A stretch of DNA of 20,600 nucleotides from Planctomycetota bacterium (GTDB lineage Bacteria; Planctomycetota; Phycisphaerae; Sedimentisphaerales; SM23-30): positions 1 to 20,600 of the forward strand of contig JAKQBU010000628.1 in NCBI GenBank assembly GCA_029573975.1, read 5' to 3'. Each line of letters starts with the position of its first letter. Position 1 is the first letter of the stretch. The notes under the pieces were generated by a model. It saw nothing but the letters and a program-made list of their open reading frames with translations, was not told the DNA's origin and ran no database searches. The position numbers and the translations under genes are program-made. Positions 7,657 to 15,156 of the stretch are shown here, in pieces.

Positions 7657-7665
7657 AGTATAACA
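7657..7665 (-). promoter_or_regulatory. Possible extended -10 promoter for the beta-helix gene
   Basis: Read on the minus strand this is TGT-TATACT, an extended -10 element with a 5/6 match to TATAAT. The -35 region is poor (TTGCTT at 16 bp). It would give a leader of roughly 180 nt that includes the palindrome. Confidence 0.3.
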
Positions 7666-7763
7666 CAAAAAGAAAGGAAAGCAAAACAACCCCCCCCCTT
7701 GGCCGAAAAAGGACCTTCCTCCAACTTCTCAGCCAATCCGATTTTCCTTTATAGTCAATCGTT

Positions 7764-9188
7764 TTATCTGGCCATTGCCCCTTCCAGCTGTCGCAGCAGG
7801 ATATCAATGTGCATCTCCCGCCGGCCCGTCGGCGTCTCCCAGATCACCGGTTTTTCCTGATTGTTCAAATAGGATTCCACTTTCCGGCAGGCCAGAATCA
7901 CCGTCGCGTGGTTTTTATTGCCCATGAATTTCCCGATCTCCGGGAAGGACATCGGCGTATGCTTTCGCGCCAGATACATCGCCACCGAACGGGCCAGGCT
8001 GATGGTCCGGGTCTTCTTGGTGGAATGGATATCCGCCGGCGTCAGCCCGAAAAAGGTCGCCACCGACGCCTCGATATCCGATAGATGCATAATCGGATCC
8101 GCCCGGGTGATATGATCCTCCAGCGCCTCCCGGGCAATCGCCAGATCGATCCCGGTGCGGCTCAGAGAGGAATATGCCACCACCTTCAGCAGCGCCCCCT
8201 CCAGCTCCCGCACATTCGCACGCAGATTTTCCGCGATATATTCCACCACCGATTCCGGTACCTCCTTCTCCATCTCCCGCGCCCGCTGCCGCAAGATCGC
8301 GCAACGCGTGGCAAATTCCGGCTGCTCAATCTTCACCACCATCCCGGAGATAAACCGGCTCACCAGACTCTCCGATAACTGGCCGATCATCTTCGGATGC
8401 GCATCCGAGGCCATCACCACCTGATTGCGGGCTCCGTCGATCGCGTTAAAGGTATGCAAAAACTCCTCTTGCGTAGCTTTTTTACTGGCCAGAAAATGGA
8501 TGTCATCAATTACCAGCAAATCCGTTTGTCGGAACCGATTCCGAAAAGCATCCAGCTTCCCCATCTTCAAGGCCAGTATAAACTGATTGGTAAACTCCTC
8601 TCCCGACACATACGAAATATTCGCATGGGGCCGGGTCTGCTCAATGGCGTTGCAGATCCCTTGCAGCAAATGAGTTTTCCCTAACCCGCACCCTCCATGG
8701 ATAAAGAGAGGATTATAGTGACTACGCGGTTCATGCACGATCGTCTGGGCGGCATTATAGGCCAATTGATTGGACGGCCCAACTACATAATTCTCCAGCC
8801 GAAAACGCAAATTTTGCGGCTTTTCGGAAGATAGGCCCCGCCGCCGGCGCACATTCGGATTGGTCGTTTTAGAAACACTATCCGCCTGGCTGTCCAGCTG
8901 ACGGCGCCGCTGACTCCCGAATAACTCCGGATCGATCGCAAATATCACCTTCATCGGCTTCTTCAATATCTCAGAGACCGCCGCGTGAATCTGCGCGGTA
9001 AAATGATTTTCGATCCAGCCGCCGATAAATAGATTCGGCACCCCCACCTTTACATAATTCCCTTCCAGAATCAATCGGGTGGAATTCTTAAACCAGATCT
9101 TGAAACGCTGCTGCCCTATTTTCTGGGCAATCGCTTCATTAATCTTCTCCACGACCGATTGACAGCTTGCTTCCACACATTTCTCCAT
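7764..9188 (-). CDS. dnaA: Chromosomal replication initiator protein DnaA
   Basis: DnaA binds origin boxes and, with ATP, melts the duplex to start replication. The 474-residue protein has the full domain order. Domain I (about 1-85) contains RFKIWFKNSTRL. A basic linker runs to about 125. The AAA+ domain III has Walker A GGCGLGKT (165-172), Walker B LLVIDD (224-229), an LVSRF arginine-finger region (275-279) and the sensor-2 segment NVRELEGAL (325-333). Domain IV carries ARSVAMYLARKH and GNKNHATV (423-430). That last motif is usually GxRDHTTV, so two positions that contact DNA in E. coli DnaA (Asp433, Thr435) read Asn and Ala here. No dnaN, recF, gyrB or rpmH is adjacent. The start ATG has only a weak SD (AGG). 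Confidence 0.97.
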   Translation of the reverse strand: MEKCVEASCQSVVEKINEAIAQKIGQQRFKIWFKNSTRLILEGNYVKVGVPNLFIGGWIENHFTAQIHAAVSEILKKPMKVIFAIDPELFGSQRRRQLDSQADSVSKTTNPNVRRRRGLSSEKPQNLRFRLENYVVGPSNQLAYNAAQTIVHEPRSHYNPLFIHGGCGLGKTHLLQGICNAIEQTRPHANISYVSGEEFTNQFILALKMGKLDAFRNRFRQTDLLVIDDIHFLASKKATQEEFLHTFNAIDGARNQVVMASDAHPKMIGQLSESLVSRFISGMVVKIEQPEFATRCAILRQRAREMEKEVPESVVEYIAENLRANVRELEGALLKVVAYSSLSRTGIDLAIAREALEDHITRADPIMHLSDIEASVATFFGLTPADIHSTKKTRTISLARSVAMYLARKHTPMSFPEIGKFMGNKNHATVILACRKVESYLNNQEKPVIWETPTGRREMHIDILLRQLEGAMAR

Positions 9189-9208
9189 AACAAACCTATA
9201 GCTTAAAA

Positions 9209-9239
9209 ACTATACCGATCAGATCGACTTGAATATCAA
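9209..9239 (-). promoter_or_regulatory. Possible dnaA promoter
   Basis: On the minus strand TTGATA (9234-9239) and TATAGT (9209-9214) are separated by 19 bp. The -10 box lies 20 bp before the dnaA ATG. Spacing is longer than ideal, so this is tentative. Confidence 0.3.
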
Positions 9240-9339
9240 CAAATTCACAAACTCAGCAAAAGGTTCTGCATTCCCTTCGCTCGACACGGACCATAATATA
9301 AGTTATTAAATGTGTTGCAAACAAATTTCCCAACTTTTC

Positions 9340-9348
9340 TTATCCACA
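9340..9348 (+). promoter_or_regulatory. DnaA box 1 (perfect)
   Basis: TTATCCACA matches the high-affinity DnaA box exactly. Confidence 0.7.
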
Positions 9349-9395
9349 TATCCCCAAAAAAGATTTGACAATCAGTTACAAGAAAAAATATTTTA

Positions 9396-9404
9396 TTTTC
9401 CACA
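9396..9404 (+). promoter_or_regulatory. DnaA box 2 (one mismatch)
   Basis: TTTTCCACA differs from the DnaA box at the third base only. It lies between the two perfect boxes, directly after the most AT-rich stretch. Confidence 0.45.
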
Positions 9405-9428
9405 CGTTTTGCACACCCCAAATCCCAT

Positions 9429-9437
9429 TGTGGATAA
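9429..9437 (-). promoter_or_regulatory. DnaA box 3 (perfect, inverted)
   Basis: TGTGGATAA on the + strand is an exact DnaA box on the minus strand. It faces box 1 across 80 bp. Confidence 0.7.
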
Positions 9438-9560
9438 CCTGTGAACTCAAAAATTTGACGATCTCGGATCGGTACCCGTTCGAAAACAGCAATCGGTAAA
9501 AGGGGCTGGAAAGGTTTGGTTCAAATGGGCTTGGTATAGGGGATGCGAATTAGGGATTTG

Positions 9561-10397
9561 CTATTCTTTCCCCCACCCCGCATACCGGTAATACACCACC
9601 CGCCGCAACATCTCCTGAAAGCCCAGCGACCGGTACAGCCGATCCGCCCGCTCGTTGCGGCTATCCACCGCCAGCGTCAAACACCGCGCCCCGGATAACC
9701 GGGCGGAAACCATCGCCTCCCCCAGCAAGCACCGGCCCCATCCCTGGCGGCGATATTCCGGACACACACCCATATACGTCAGTTCCATCGCATCCCCGCT
9801 CCGCAGCGGCATCAGCAGCAGCACCCCCGCCGCCTTCCCCTCGATCCGCAGCAGCTTCCACCAGCGCGGATCAAACCGGCCGCCCGCCTGGTGTCCCCGC
9901 AGCACCTCTTCCATCGTACGAAGCCCTTCCAGCTCCGGACAATCCTGCGAACCTTCATAGGTCCGGGCAATGGTTTCCTTGAACAATTCGTGATGTTCCC
10001 TGCCATAACCCAGCCACTGGCCGCCCGGAACTTTCGGCAGCTCTGCCTCCGCTTCACTCTGGCGAAACAAATACACCAGTTCCGTCAGATGCCGCAGTCC
10101 GCTCCGCCGGCATAATTCCTGCCGGCCGCCATCGCCCGGCTCCGCCAGCAACTGCAGCAGCACGCTGCCTTCTTGAAACGCCCACTGACATAAACCATCC
10201 AGGGCCTGCGACGATAAAGAAATAAAATCCACTCCCCCGCTCTTCCCTGCCGCCGGCGGTGAACTGAACAAAAAGGCCGTCCCCCCCGGATTTCGCACGA
10301 ACAAACCCGCATAGACCAGCCGGCTGTCCCGCGCGATAACCACCTGCCGGGTCAGATCGTAATTCTCCTGCCCGGCCAGCTCCTGAAAATGCTTCAT
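9561..10397 (-). CDS. GNAT-family N-acetyltransferase
   Basis: The 278-residue frame ends in a GNAT domain (about residues 125-270). The acetyl-CoA loop is visible as VCPEYRRQGWGRCLL, the RxxGxG/A type, preceded by the beta-strand MELTYMGV and followed by NERADRLYRSLGF, a typical GNAT ending. The first 120 residues look like a degenerate N-terminal GNAT half rather than a different domain. The acceptor is unknown. The ATG overlaps the stop of the 69-codon ORF upstream by 4 bp (ATGA). That ORF ends in a sequence resembling the normal start of a GNAT protein, so the true protein may be longer and split by a frameshift. It is the last gene of the leftward operon. Confidence 0.8.
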   Translation of the reverse strand: MKHFQELAGQENYDLTRQVVIARDSRLVYAGLFVRNPGGTAFLFSSPPAAGKSGGVDFISLSSQALDGLCQWAFQEGSVLLQLLAEPGDGGRQELCRRSGLRHLTELVYLFRQSEAEAELPKVPGGQWLGYGREHHELFKETIARTYEGSQDCPELEGLRTMEEVLRGHQAGGRFDPRWWKLLRIEGKAAGVLLLMPLRSGDAMELTYMGVCPEYRRQGWGRCLLGEAMVSARLSGARCLTLAVDSRNERADRLYRSLGFQEMLRRVVYYRYAGWGKE

Positions 10398-10603
10398 TCG
10401 CCGGTCCAGCTCTGGCCCTCAATCCCGGACTCCAGCAGCAACAGCCGCAGCGACGGGCCGATTTCCTCCGGCCGAATCCTCCGCACCTCCACCCCGGACC
10501 CAGCCAGTGCCTTTTCCCCGATCCCGGACAGCATCCCCCTGGCCCCGGGAAAGGTTTGTCCCGCCGGATCCGATACTCTGTCAGGAACCTCCGCTGGGTT
10601 CAT
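10394..10603 (-). CDS. 69-codon ORF, coupled leader gene or frameshifted GNAT N-terminus
   Basis: This ORF starts 23 bp inside the end of the preceding gene, after an SD-like AAGGGAAG, and stops in a 4-bp overlap with the GNAT ATG. Its last 32 residues, from V38, read VEVRRIRPEEIGPSLRLLLL and onward, close to the beta1-alpha1 opening of a GNAT protein. Adding one base at the GAATGA junction would fuse it to the downstream frame as one GNAT protein of about 310-350 residues. It may be a real small protein, a frameshift mutation or a sequence error. Confidence 0.45.
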   Translation of the reverse strand: MNPAEVPDRVSDPAGQTFPGARGMLSGIGEKALAGSGVEVRRIRPEEIGPSLRLLLLESGIEGQSWTGE

Positions 10604-12410
10604 TCCCGCTTCCCTTTATCTCTTCCCGCAAAGCCGCAATCACTTTCTCATAGGTTTCCGGCTGTTCCCGCTTCAGCCGCCCTAACAGCAGTTCCTTGAC
10701 TTCCGATCCCACTACCGTATCCAGCAAAAAGTTTTTCATCCCCAGCCACCGCATATCCGGAAAATCCGGCAGGTACAGCCGTTCGCCCGATTCGGCAAAC
10801 CGCATCCGGCACAGCTTATGCAGCCGCTCGGCATGACGCTCGTTGGCGGACGCCAGATCGTCGTTGCCGATCGCATACAAATAATAGCTCTCCCGCAGAA
10901 ACGAATTAATCATATCGTTGACATTCTTCGGCGCAGCATCCTGCACCACCCGCCGCATCTCTTCCGCTACAAACGCTTCCAGATCCACCTTAAATTCCGC
11001 CTGATCCGCAAACCGCTCCCGCAGATAATTCAGATATTTCTGCGCCCAGGTCTTGTAACCGGCCAGATAAAAACTCATGATCCCCGACTTGGCCAGATTG
11101 ATCGAACCATGCTCCACCCCCTTGGGAATCCGTTCCCCCTTGTCAATGAACTCCTGCAAGACATCCTGCGTCGCCTGAAACGCCACTGGAAACATGCTCA
11201 AATCCTGGCTGATGAAAATCCGCAAATCAAATTCTTTCTCCTTTTCAAATATTTCCTGCCCCGCCTCCCCGCGGGTGATCCGCGTCACCGGCTGGAAGTT
11301 GTACAACTGCAAGTACCCGTAATGGTACATAAACTGCAGGCTGTGATACACAATCCGGTGCAGCCGCAGCGCCGGGTCCGTCGCCGGCTCGGCATACCGC
11401 AGCCCTTCCGTCCCCCAGTACAGCGCCATACTGTAAGGCAGCCGCCAGTCCAGACTCAGCCGCGACTCCTCCCCCTGGCGATAATCCACCGGACCGTACT
11501 TCCGGTTCAGGTCCAGCATCTTTTGCGGTTCCATCTTCCATTTTTTTCGCAATTCCTGCGCCCGCACAAACAAATCCAGGGTCCGCAGCACTTTCGTTCC
11601 CCGGTAATCCGCAATCACCTGGTGCAGCGCCGGCGGATAGTCCCCCGGCTTCATCCGAAACTGAATCAACGCCTCGAACAAGGCTTCCTCCTTCGCCAGG
11701 GCCGGCGCCGCCTGGCGGAACTTGTCCACCAGCGCCGCAATATCCGGATCCTGGAGCAATGCCTGCCATGAATGCGTAACCGCCGCCAGGGCCTCCAGCT
11801 CCTCGTTGGTAATCCGGCTGTCGCGGGCTATATCCTCGCTGTCCACCGGCGCCAGCAGCGGCATGATGTCCGAGGCCAGCCGCAGCTTGTAATAATAATG
11901 CGCGTCATCCGCAATCGCCCCGATCTTGTGCTCAAAAATCCAGCCCAGCCGTTCATGCAGCAGCGGACTGCGCGGATTGAACACCAGCGCCTCATCCCGT
12001 AACAGCTTATACCCCGCCTCCACCCAGTTCCAACGCTCCGGCCAGGTCGGCATACTCACAGATATATTATACGCCATATTGTACGAACGGTAATCCCACA
12101 CCGACTGCAAATGCGGCTGCAGCGCACAGATCAGCCGCGCCAGATGCAGCGCATCAAAATATTGCCCGTCATGCTGTAGGGTATCCGCCCGTATCCACAA
12201 ATAATCGATCGCCAGACTCCGAAACGTGAACAGCGCCACCGTCGGGATCCGGAACTCCGACCGCATCGACTCCTCCTCGAACGGATTGGTAATCGCCAGC
12301 CGGTACTCCTGCCGCATCCGGTTGATCGGCCCGGTCCGCCCCACCGCCGCCGCCAGCAGCCCCGCTCCCAGCAGAATCAATAAAAAAGATATATATCGGT
12401 TTCGCTTCAT
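10581..12410 (-). CDS. Membrane-anchored protein of unknown function, TPR-like helical
   Basis: I do not recognise a characterised family. The 609-residue protein begins with one membrane segment (about residues 7-24, ISFLLILLGAGLLAAAVG) and then a mostly helical soluble body. It has many aromatic residues and short helix pairs of TPR-like character, for example the region from YDFDALHLARLI-type helices near residue 83 to the YNMAYNISVSMPTWPERW segment. No catalytic motif is evident. The orientation is probably N-in with the body outside the cytoplasm. It lies 48 bp after the ABC permease gene and reads in the same direction, so it may work with the exporter, for example as a periplasmic partner. 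That link rests on position only. Confidence 0.75.
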   Translation of the reverse strand: MKRNRYISFLLILLGAGLLAAAVGRTGPINRMRQEYRLAITNPFEEESMRSEFRIPTVALFTFRSLAIDYLWIRADTLQHDGQYFDALHLARLICALQPHLQSVWDYRSYNMAYNISVSMPTWPERWNWVEAGYKLLRDEALVFNPRSPLLHERLGWIFEHKIGAIADDAHYYYKLRLASDIMPLLAPVDSEDIARDSRITNEELEALAAVTHSWQALLQDPDIAALVDKFRQAAPALAKEEALFEALIQFRMKPGDYPPALHQVIADYRGTKVLRTLDLFVRAQELRKKWKMEPQKMLDLNRKYGPVDYRQGEESRLSLDWRLPYSMALYWGTEGLRYAEPATDPALRLHRIVYHSLQFMYHYGYLQLYNFQPVTRITRGEAGQEIFEKEKEFDLRIFISQDLSMFPVAFQATQDVLQEFIDKGERIPKGVEHGSINLAKSGIMSFYLAGYKTWAQKYLNYLRERFADQAEFKVDLEAFVAEEMRRVVQDAAPKNVNDMINSFLRESYYLYAIGNDDLASANERHAERLHKLCRMRFAESGERLYLPDFPDMRWLGMKNFLLDTVVGSEVKELLLGRLKREQPETYEKVIAALREEIKGSGNEPSGGS

Positions 12411-12428
12411 TCGGGTTCTCTTCGTATA

Positions 12429-12443
12429 TGCCTCCGGCAGGCA
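12429..12443 (-). other. Small hairpin between permease and unknown gene
   Basis: TGCCT-CCGGC-AGGCA has 5-bp arms and a 5-nt loop in the 48-bp spacer. It has no following U-tract, so it is not a standard terminator. It could affect mRNA processing or be chance. Confidence 0.25.
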
Positions 12444-12458
12444 ATTCCTTTGGGCTTG

Positions 12459-13835
12459 CTACACTATCACCCGGGCCAGTTCCCGGAACTTGAAAATCAA
12501 AAATCCGATCAGAGCCACCACCGTGGCAATCGCCAGATCCTTCACCAGCGTGATATTGTCCCAAAAATACCACGACACATACCGGCCCTTCTCGATCTGG
12601 TCCACCGGATGGTAGTCCGATATCTGCGGAAATACCGGCAAAATCGCCTTGATGACCGGCTTCTGCGCCCGGTCCGCCGTCCCCATCTCCAGCGCATCCA
12701 CAATAAAATTGCTGGACAATCCAAACAGATATACCATAAATACGAACAGCACCGCCACCGGAAAGCTCAGCCACGCCCCCGCCGCGATCCCCCACACCGA
12801 CAAAATCAGCAGGCTCAGATACATCACCAGCAGCGCCCGCAGAAAATTCGCCTCGAATCCCCCCGCCGCATACAACACCTCGATCCCCGTATCCGGCGGA
12901 TAGATCACGCTCACCGGATCATTCGAAACCGGATTGCGGTATGTCACATACAAATCCCCTTCCGCCGACACCTCCCGCACCGGAACCGGAAATTCATGCA
13001 CCGTCCGGATCGCGTCCCGCCGGCTATACCATTGCCCGCCGGCCAGCGTCGGATCCTCCGGGCCAAACTGCCAGATTCCGTCCGTCGTCAGACTCTCCGG
13101 CGTATAGGAAACCTCCTGCTTGTACCGGATAAACACAAAACCATTTTCCCGGTCCCGCGGCTCAATCCCGCTGAATTTCCAGGTGATCGATCCGCCCGGC
13201 GGCACTGCTCCTTTATAGAGCAGCAATTGCTTGCCGATTTCCCGGCGGATGATATTTTTCATGTGACTCTCGGTTTCCGCATCCGTAATCCCCAACTCCT
13301 GTTTCTTTAACTCCAATTGCTGCCGCGTCAGATCCTCGACTTCCCGGCTCACATCCGGCACCGGCGGCTTCACCGAACGGCGGGCCACAAACACCAGCTC
13401 CTGCAGTTTGGCCTTTTCCAGCTCCGAGTCCGGCTCCGTCCGCTGCAACACCCGTGCACAACCATAAATCAAAACCCCGTTCGCTCCCACCAGCAGCAGA
13501 TGCAGCAGCGCCATCCCCAGAAACTTGCCCAGCAGAATCTCCCCCCGTCTCACCGGCTTGGTCGTAACCGTGAAAATCTCCTTCCGCTTGATTTCCCGGC
13601 TCACCGCCGCAATCGAAACAAAGATCGTCACCAGCGACAGCAATCCGAACATCGACCGCACACTGTAGCTTAGCAGAAACTTCACCTTCTCATCGGCCAT
13701 ACTGTCCGCCCCGTGCAGCCACAGCGAAAAGCCGATCGTATAGCCGAACGTCACCAAAATAAGAAAGAACAGGAAAAACCGCATCCGCAGCACTTCCCGC
13801 ACCAGGTTCCACGCTATCGCCCAGACTCTATTCAT
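12459..13835 (-). CDS. ABC-2 type transporter permease with large outer domain
   Basis: The 458-residue protein has about six membrane segments, near residues 20-40, 60-80, 103-128, 331-352, 355-379 and 430-449. Between segments 3 and 4 lies a soluble domain of about 200 residues (129-330). It contains charged helices (near 160-200) and a beta-rich part with SITWKFSGIEPRD. The cytoplasmic loop with AAVSREIKRKEIFTVTTKPV resembles the coupling helix of ABC-2/NosY-type permeases. It shares an 8-bp overlap with the ATPase gene upstream, so the two very likely form one exporter. The substrate is unknown. The large outer domain suggests contact with an extracytoplasmic partner such as the next gene's product. 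Confidence 0.87.
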   Translation of the reverse strand: MNRVWAIAWNLVREVLRMRFFLFFLILVTFGYTIGFSLWLHGADSMADEKVKFLLSYSVRSMFGLLSLVTIFVSIAAVSREIKRKEIFTVTTKPVRRGEILLGKFLGMALLHLLLVGANGVLIYGCARVLQRTEPDSELEKAKLQELVFVARRSVKPPVPDVSREVEDLTRQQLELKKQELGITDAETESHMKNIIRREIGKQLLLYKGAVPPGGSITWKFSGIEPRDRENGFVFIRYKQEVSYTPESLTTDGIWQFGPEDPTLAGGQWYSRRDAIRTVHEFPVPVREVSAEGDLYVTYRNPVSNDPVSVIYPPDTGIEVLYAAGGFEANFLRALLVMYLSLLILSVWGIAAGAWLSFPVAVLFVFMVYLFGLSSNFIVDALEMGTADRAQKPVIKAILPVFPQISDYHPVDQIEKGRYVSWYFWDNITLVKDLAIATVVALIGFLIFKFRELARVIV

Positions 13836-15087
13836 GCTCCCCTTCCCCGGCGGCCGGACCGGAACCGTCCTTCTTCGTCAGCAGCGAATCTATCACCGAT
13901 TGATCCATCAATAATTCCGCGGCGTCCCGGGGCCCCGCTTCCGCTTTTTTCGCGGCCGCCTTTCCACCGGCCTCCTCCGGCCGGACCTGCTCCGTCTTTA
14001 CCTCCACCAGCGAATCCAGCACCCCGTGATCCACCAGATCCACCGCCTGCACCGACTCCACCGGAATCACCGGCTCCTGCCCGCTTGCAGAACCAGTGCC
14101 TGTTTCCGCCTCGCGGCCCACCAGGCCCTCGATCACCTTCTCCCGCACCTCCTCTTCCGTTTCCCGCGCCGTCAGGAAATCGCTCACCCCCGTCCCCAGC
14201 GTCGCCCCCGATGTCTGCAGCTTCTCGGCCTGGGCTTCCGACACGATCCGTAAAAAATAATCCTCCAGCCGGTCCCGCGGATTCAGCACCTCTACCTCCG
14301 CCGCATTCTCCCGATGGATAATCCCCTTGATCTGCTCAATCGCTCCGCTGCTTAGCCGGCCGCTGCGGATCTCCGTCATCTCGCTGTGCACCAGCAATTC
14401 ATCCACCGAACCCAGCGCCCGCAGCCGCCCCCCGTACAAGATCCCGATCCGGTCACACACATCCTCCACATCCGCCAGCAAGTGGCTGCACAGCAGCACC
14501 GTCTTGCCCCGCTTGCCCAGCGCCAGAATCAAGTCCTTGATCTGCCGCGTCCCGATCGGATCCAGCCCCGACGTCGGCTCATCCAGGATCAAAAGATCCG
14601 GATCGTTAATCAGCGCCTGCGCCAGCCCGATCCGCCGCGTCATCCCCTTCGAAAACTCCCCGATCGGACGCCGCGCCACACTGCCCAGCCCCACCATCTC
14701 CAGCAGACTGTCGATCCGCCGCTTCCGCTCCACCCCGTTCAGCCCGAACAGCCGCCCGTAAAAATCCAGCGTCTCCCGCGCATTCAAAAACGGATACAGA
14801 TACGACTCCTCCGGCAAATACCCGATCCGGTAATTCGTCTTCACATCCCCCGGCGGCATCCCCAGCACCCGGCAGCCGCCCCGGCTCGGAAACAGCAGCC
14901 CCAGCAGCATCTTGATCGTCGTGCTTTTCCCCGATCCGTTCGGCCCCAGCAGCCCGAATACCTCCTCCCGGCGAATCTGCAAATCCAGGCGGTCCACCGC
15001 GATAACCCGGTTATGTCCCCAAAAGTCACGAAACACCTTGGTTAAACCCATGGTTTCGATCACCATTTCTTTTGTGTCTGCTGCCAT
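13828..15087 (-). CDS. ABC transporter ATP-binding protein with repeat-bearing tail
   Basis: Residues 7-235 form a standard ABC ATPase. It has Walker A GPNGSGKST (48-56), a Q-loop region with YLPEES where glutamate replaces glutamine (common in ABC-2 exporters), signature FSKGMTRRI (145-153), Walker B LLILDEP (165-171) and switch histidine H202. Residues about 240-300 match the usual C-terminal domain of this class. The last 110 residues are an acidic, Ala/Glu-rich tail. It contains two related segments, LVDHGVLDSLVEVK (351-364) and LMDQSVIDSLLTKK (393-406), joined by a low-complexity linker. The tail may bind a partner. The gene follows the P1B-ATPase by 68 bp and overlaps the permease by 8 bp. 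Confidence 0.93.
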   Translation of the reverse strand: MAADTKEMVIETMGLTKVFRDFWGHNRVIAVDRLDLQIRREEVFGLLGPNGSGKSTTIKMLLGLLFPSRGGCRVLGMPPGDVKTNYRIGYLPEESYLYPFLNARETLDFYGRLFGLNGVERKRRIDSLLEMVGLGSVARRPIGEFSKGMTRRIGLAQALINDPDLLILDEPTSGLDPIGTRQIKDLILALGKRGKTVLLCSHLLADVEDVCDRIGILYGGRLRALGSVDELLVHSEMTEIRSGRLSSGAIEQIKGIIHRENAAEVEVLNPRDRLEDYFLRIVSEAQAEKLQTSGATLGTGVSDFLTARETEEEVREKVIEGLVGREAETGTGSASGQEPVIPVESVQAVDLVDHGVLDSLVEVKTEQVRPEEAGGKAAAKKAEAGPRDAAELLMDQSVIDSLLTKKDGSGPAAGEGEHE

Positions 15088-15088
15088 A

Positions 15089-15151
15089 CTATTCTTTCTT
15101 ACCGTTTCTCATCCCGACCGGAATTTTGCATTTTCCTTTTTGCTTTTTCAT
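15089..15151 (-). CDS. Possible 20-codon leader ORF
   Basis: An ATG frame encoding a very basic 20-residue peptide (MKKQKGKCKIPVGMRNGKKE) fills the spacer and stops 1 nt before the ABC ATPase ATG. AGGA lies only 2 nt before its ATG, which is too close for good initiation. The A-rich half is a 7-nt periodic stretch, so the frame may be chance. Confidence 0.15.
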   Translation of the reverse strand: MKKQKGKCKIPVGMRNGKKE

Positions 15152-15156
15152 TTTCC
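15122..15156. repeat. Five degenerate 7-bp T-rich units
   Basis: The + strand reads AATTTTG, CATTTTC, CTTTTTG, CTTTTTC, ATTTTCC in succession, a clear 7-nt period of T4-5 tracts. It lies in the P1B/ABC spacer and contrasts with the GC-rich genes around it. Confidence 0.5.

Larger units (their letters stand above)
7467..7763. other. Intergenic region upstream of the beta-helix gene
   Basis: This 297-bp AT-richer spacer lies between the dnaA stop and the beta-helix start, both on the minus strand. It holds a strong SD, a 7+7 bp palindrome, a possible extended -10 promoter and a run of nine C (7690-7698). Two short ORFs of 65 and 74 codons cross it. Neither has a convincing ribosome site or recognisable sequence. 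No clear terminator for dnaA is visible. Confidence 0.5.
9189..9560. other. oriC: Candidate replication origin (oriC) next to dnaA
   Basis: This 372-bp gene-free stretch lies between the dnaA start and the GNAT stop. It is clearly more AT-rich than its surroundings, most of all at 9381-9400, which could serve as an unwinding element. It carries two perfect inverted DnaA boxes (9340-9348 and 9429-9437) with a one-mismatch box between them (9396-9404). The position beside dnaA fits many bacterial origins. Against it, there are only three boxes and the strand composition does not switch here. The rest holds no ORF, RNA gene or clear terminator that I can see. Confidence 0.5.

Noticed and set aside
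7530..7754. A 74-codon + strand ORF and a 65-codon minus ORF in the dnaA/beta-helix spacer
   Set aside because: No Shine-Dalgarno, no recognisable sequence, and the minus ORF needs a TTG start.
9365..9394. TTGACA-N18-TATTTT on the + strand inside the origin candidate
   Set aside because: The -10 box is weak, and no + strand gene follows; the next gene is on the minus strand. AT-rich origin DNA gives such matches by chance.
9459..9471. CGATC-TCG-GATCG hairpin as a terminator after the GNAT gene
   Set aside because: The stem is only 5 bp and the following T-rich tract on the minus strand is interrupted; it lies about 90 bp past the stop.
9515..9530. GGTTCAAATGGGC resembling a tRNA T-arm
   Set aside because: The stem does not pair, and no acceptor or anticodon arm can be drawn around it.
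10818..11771. A 317-codon + strand frame opposite the 609-residue protein
   Set aside because: Low-complexity composition and no ribosome site; a shadow frame.
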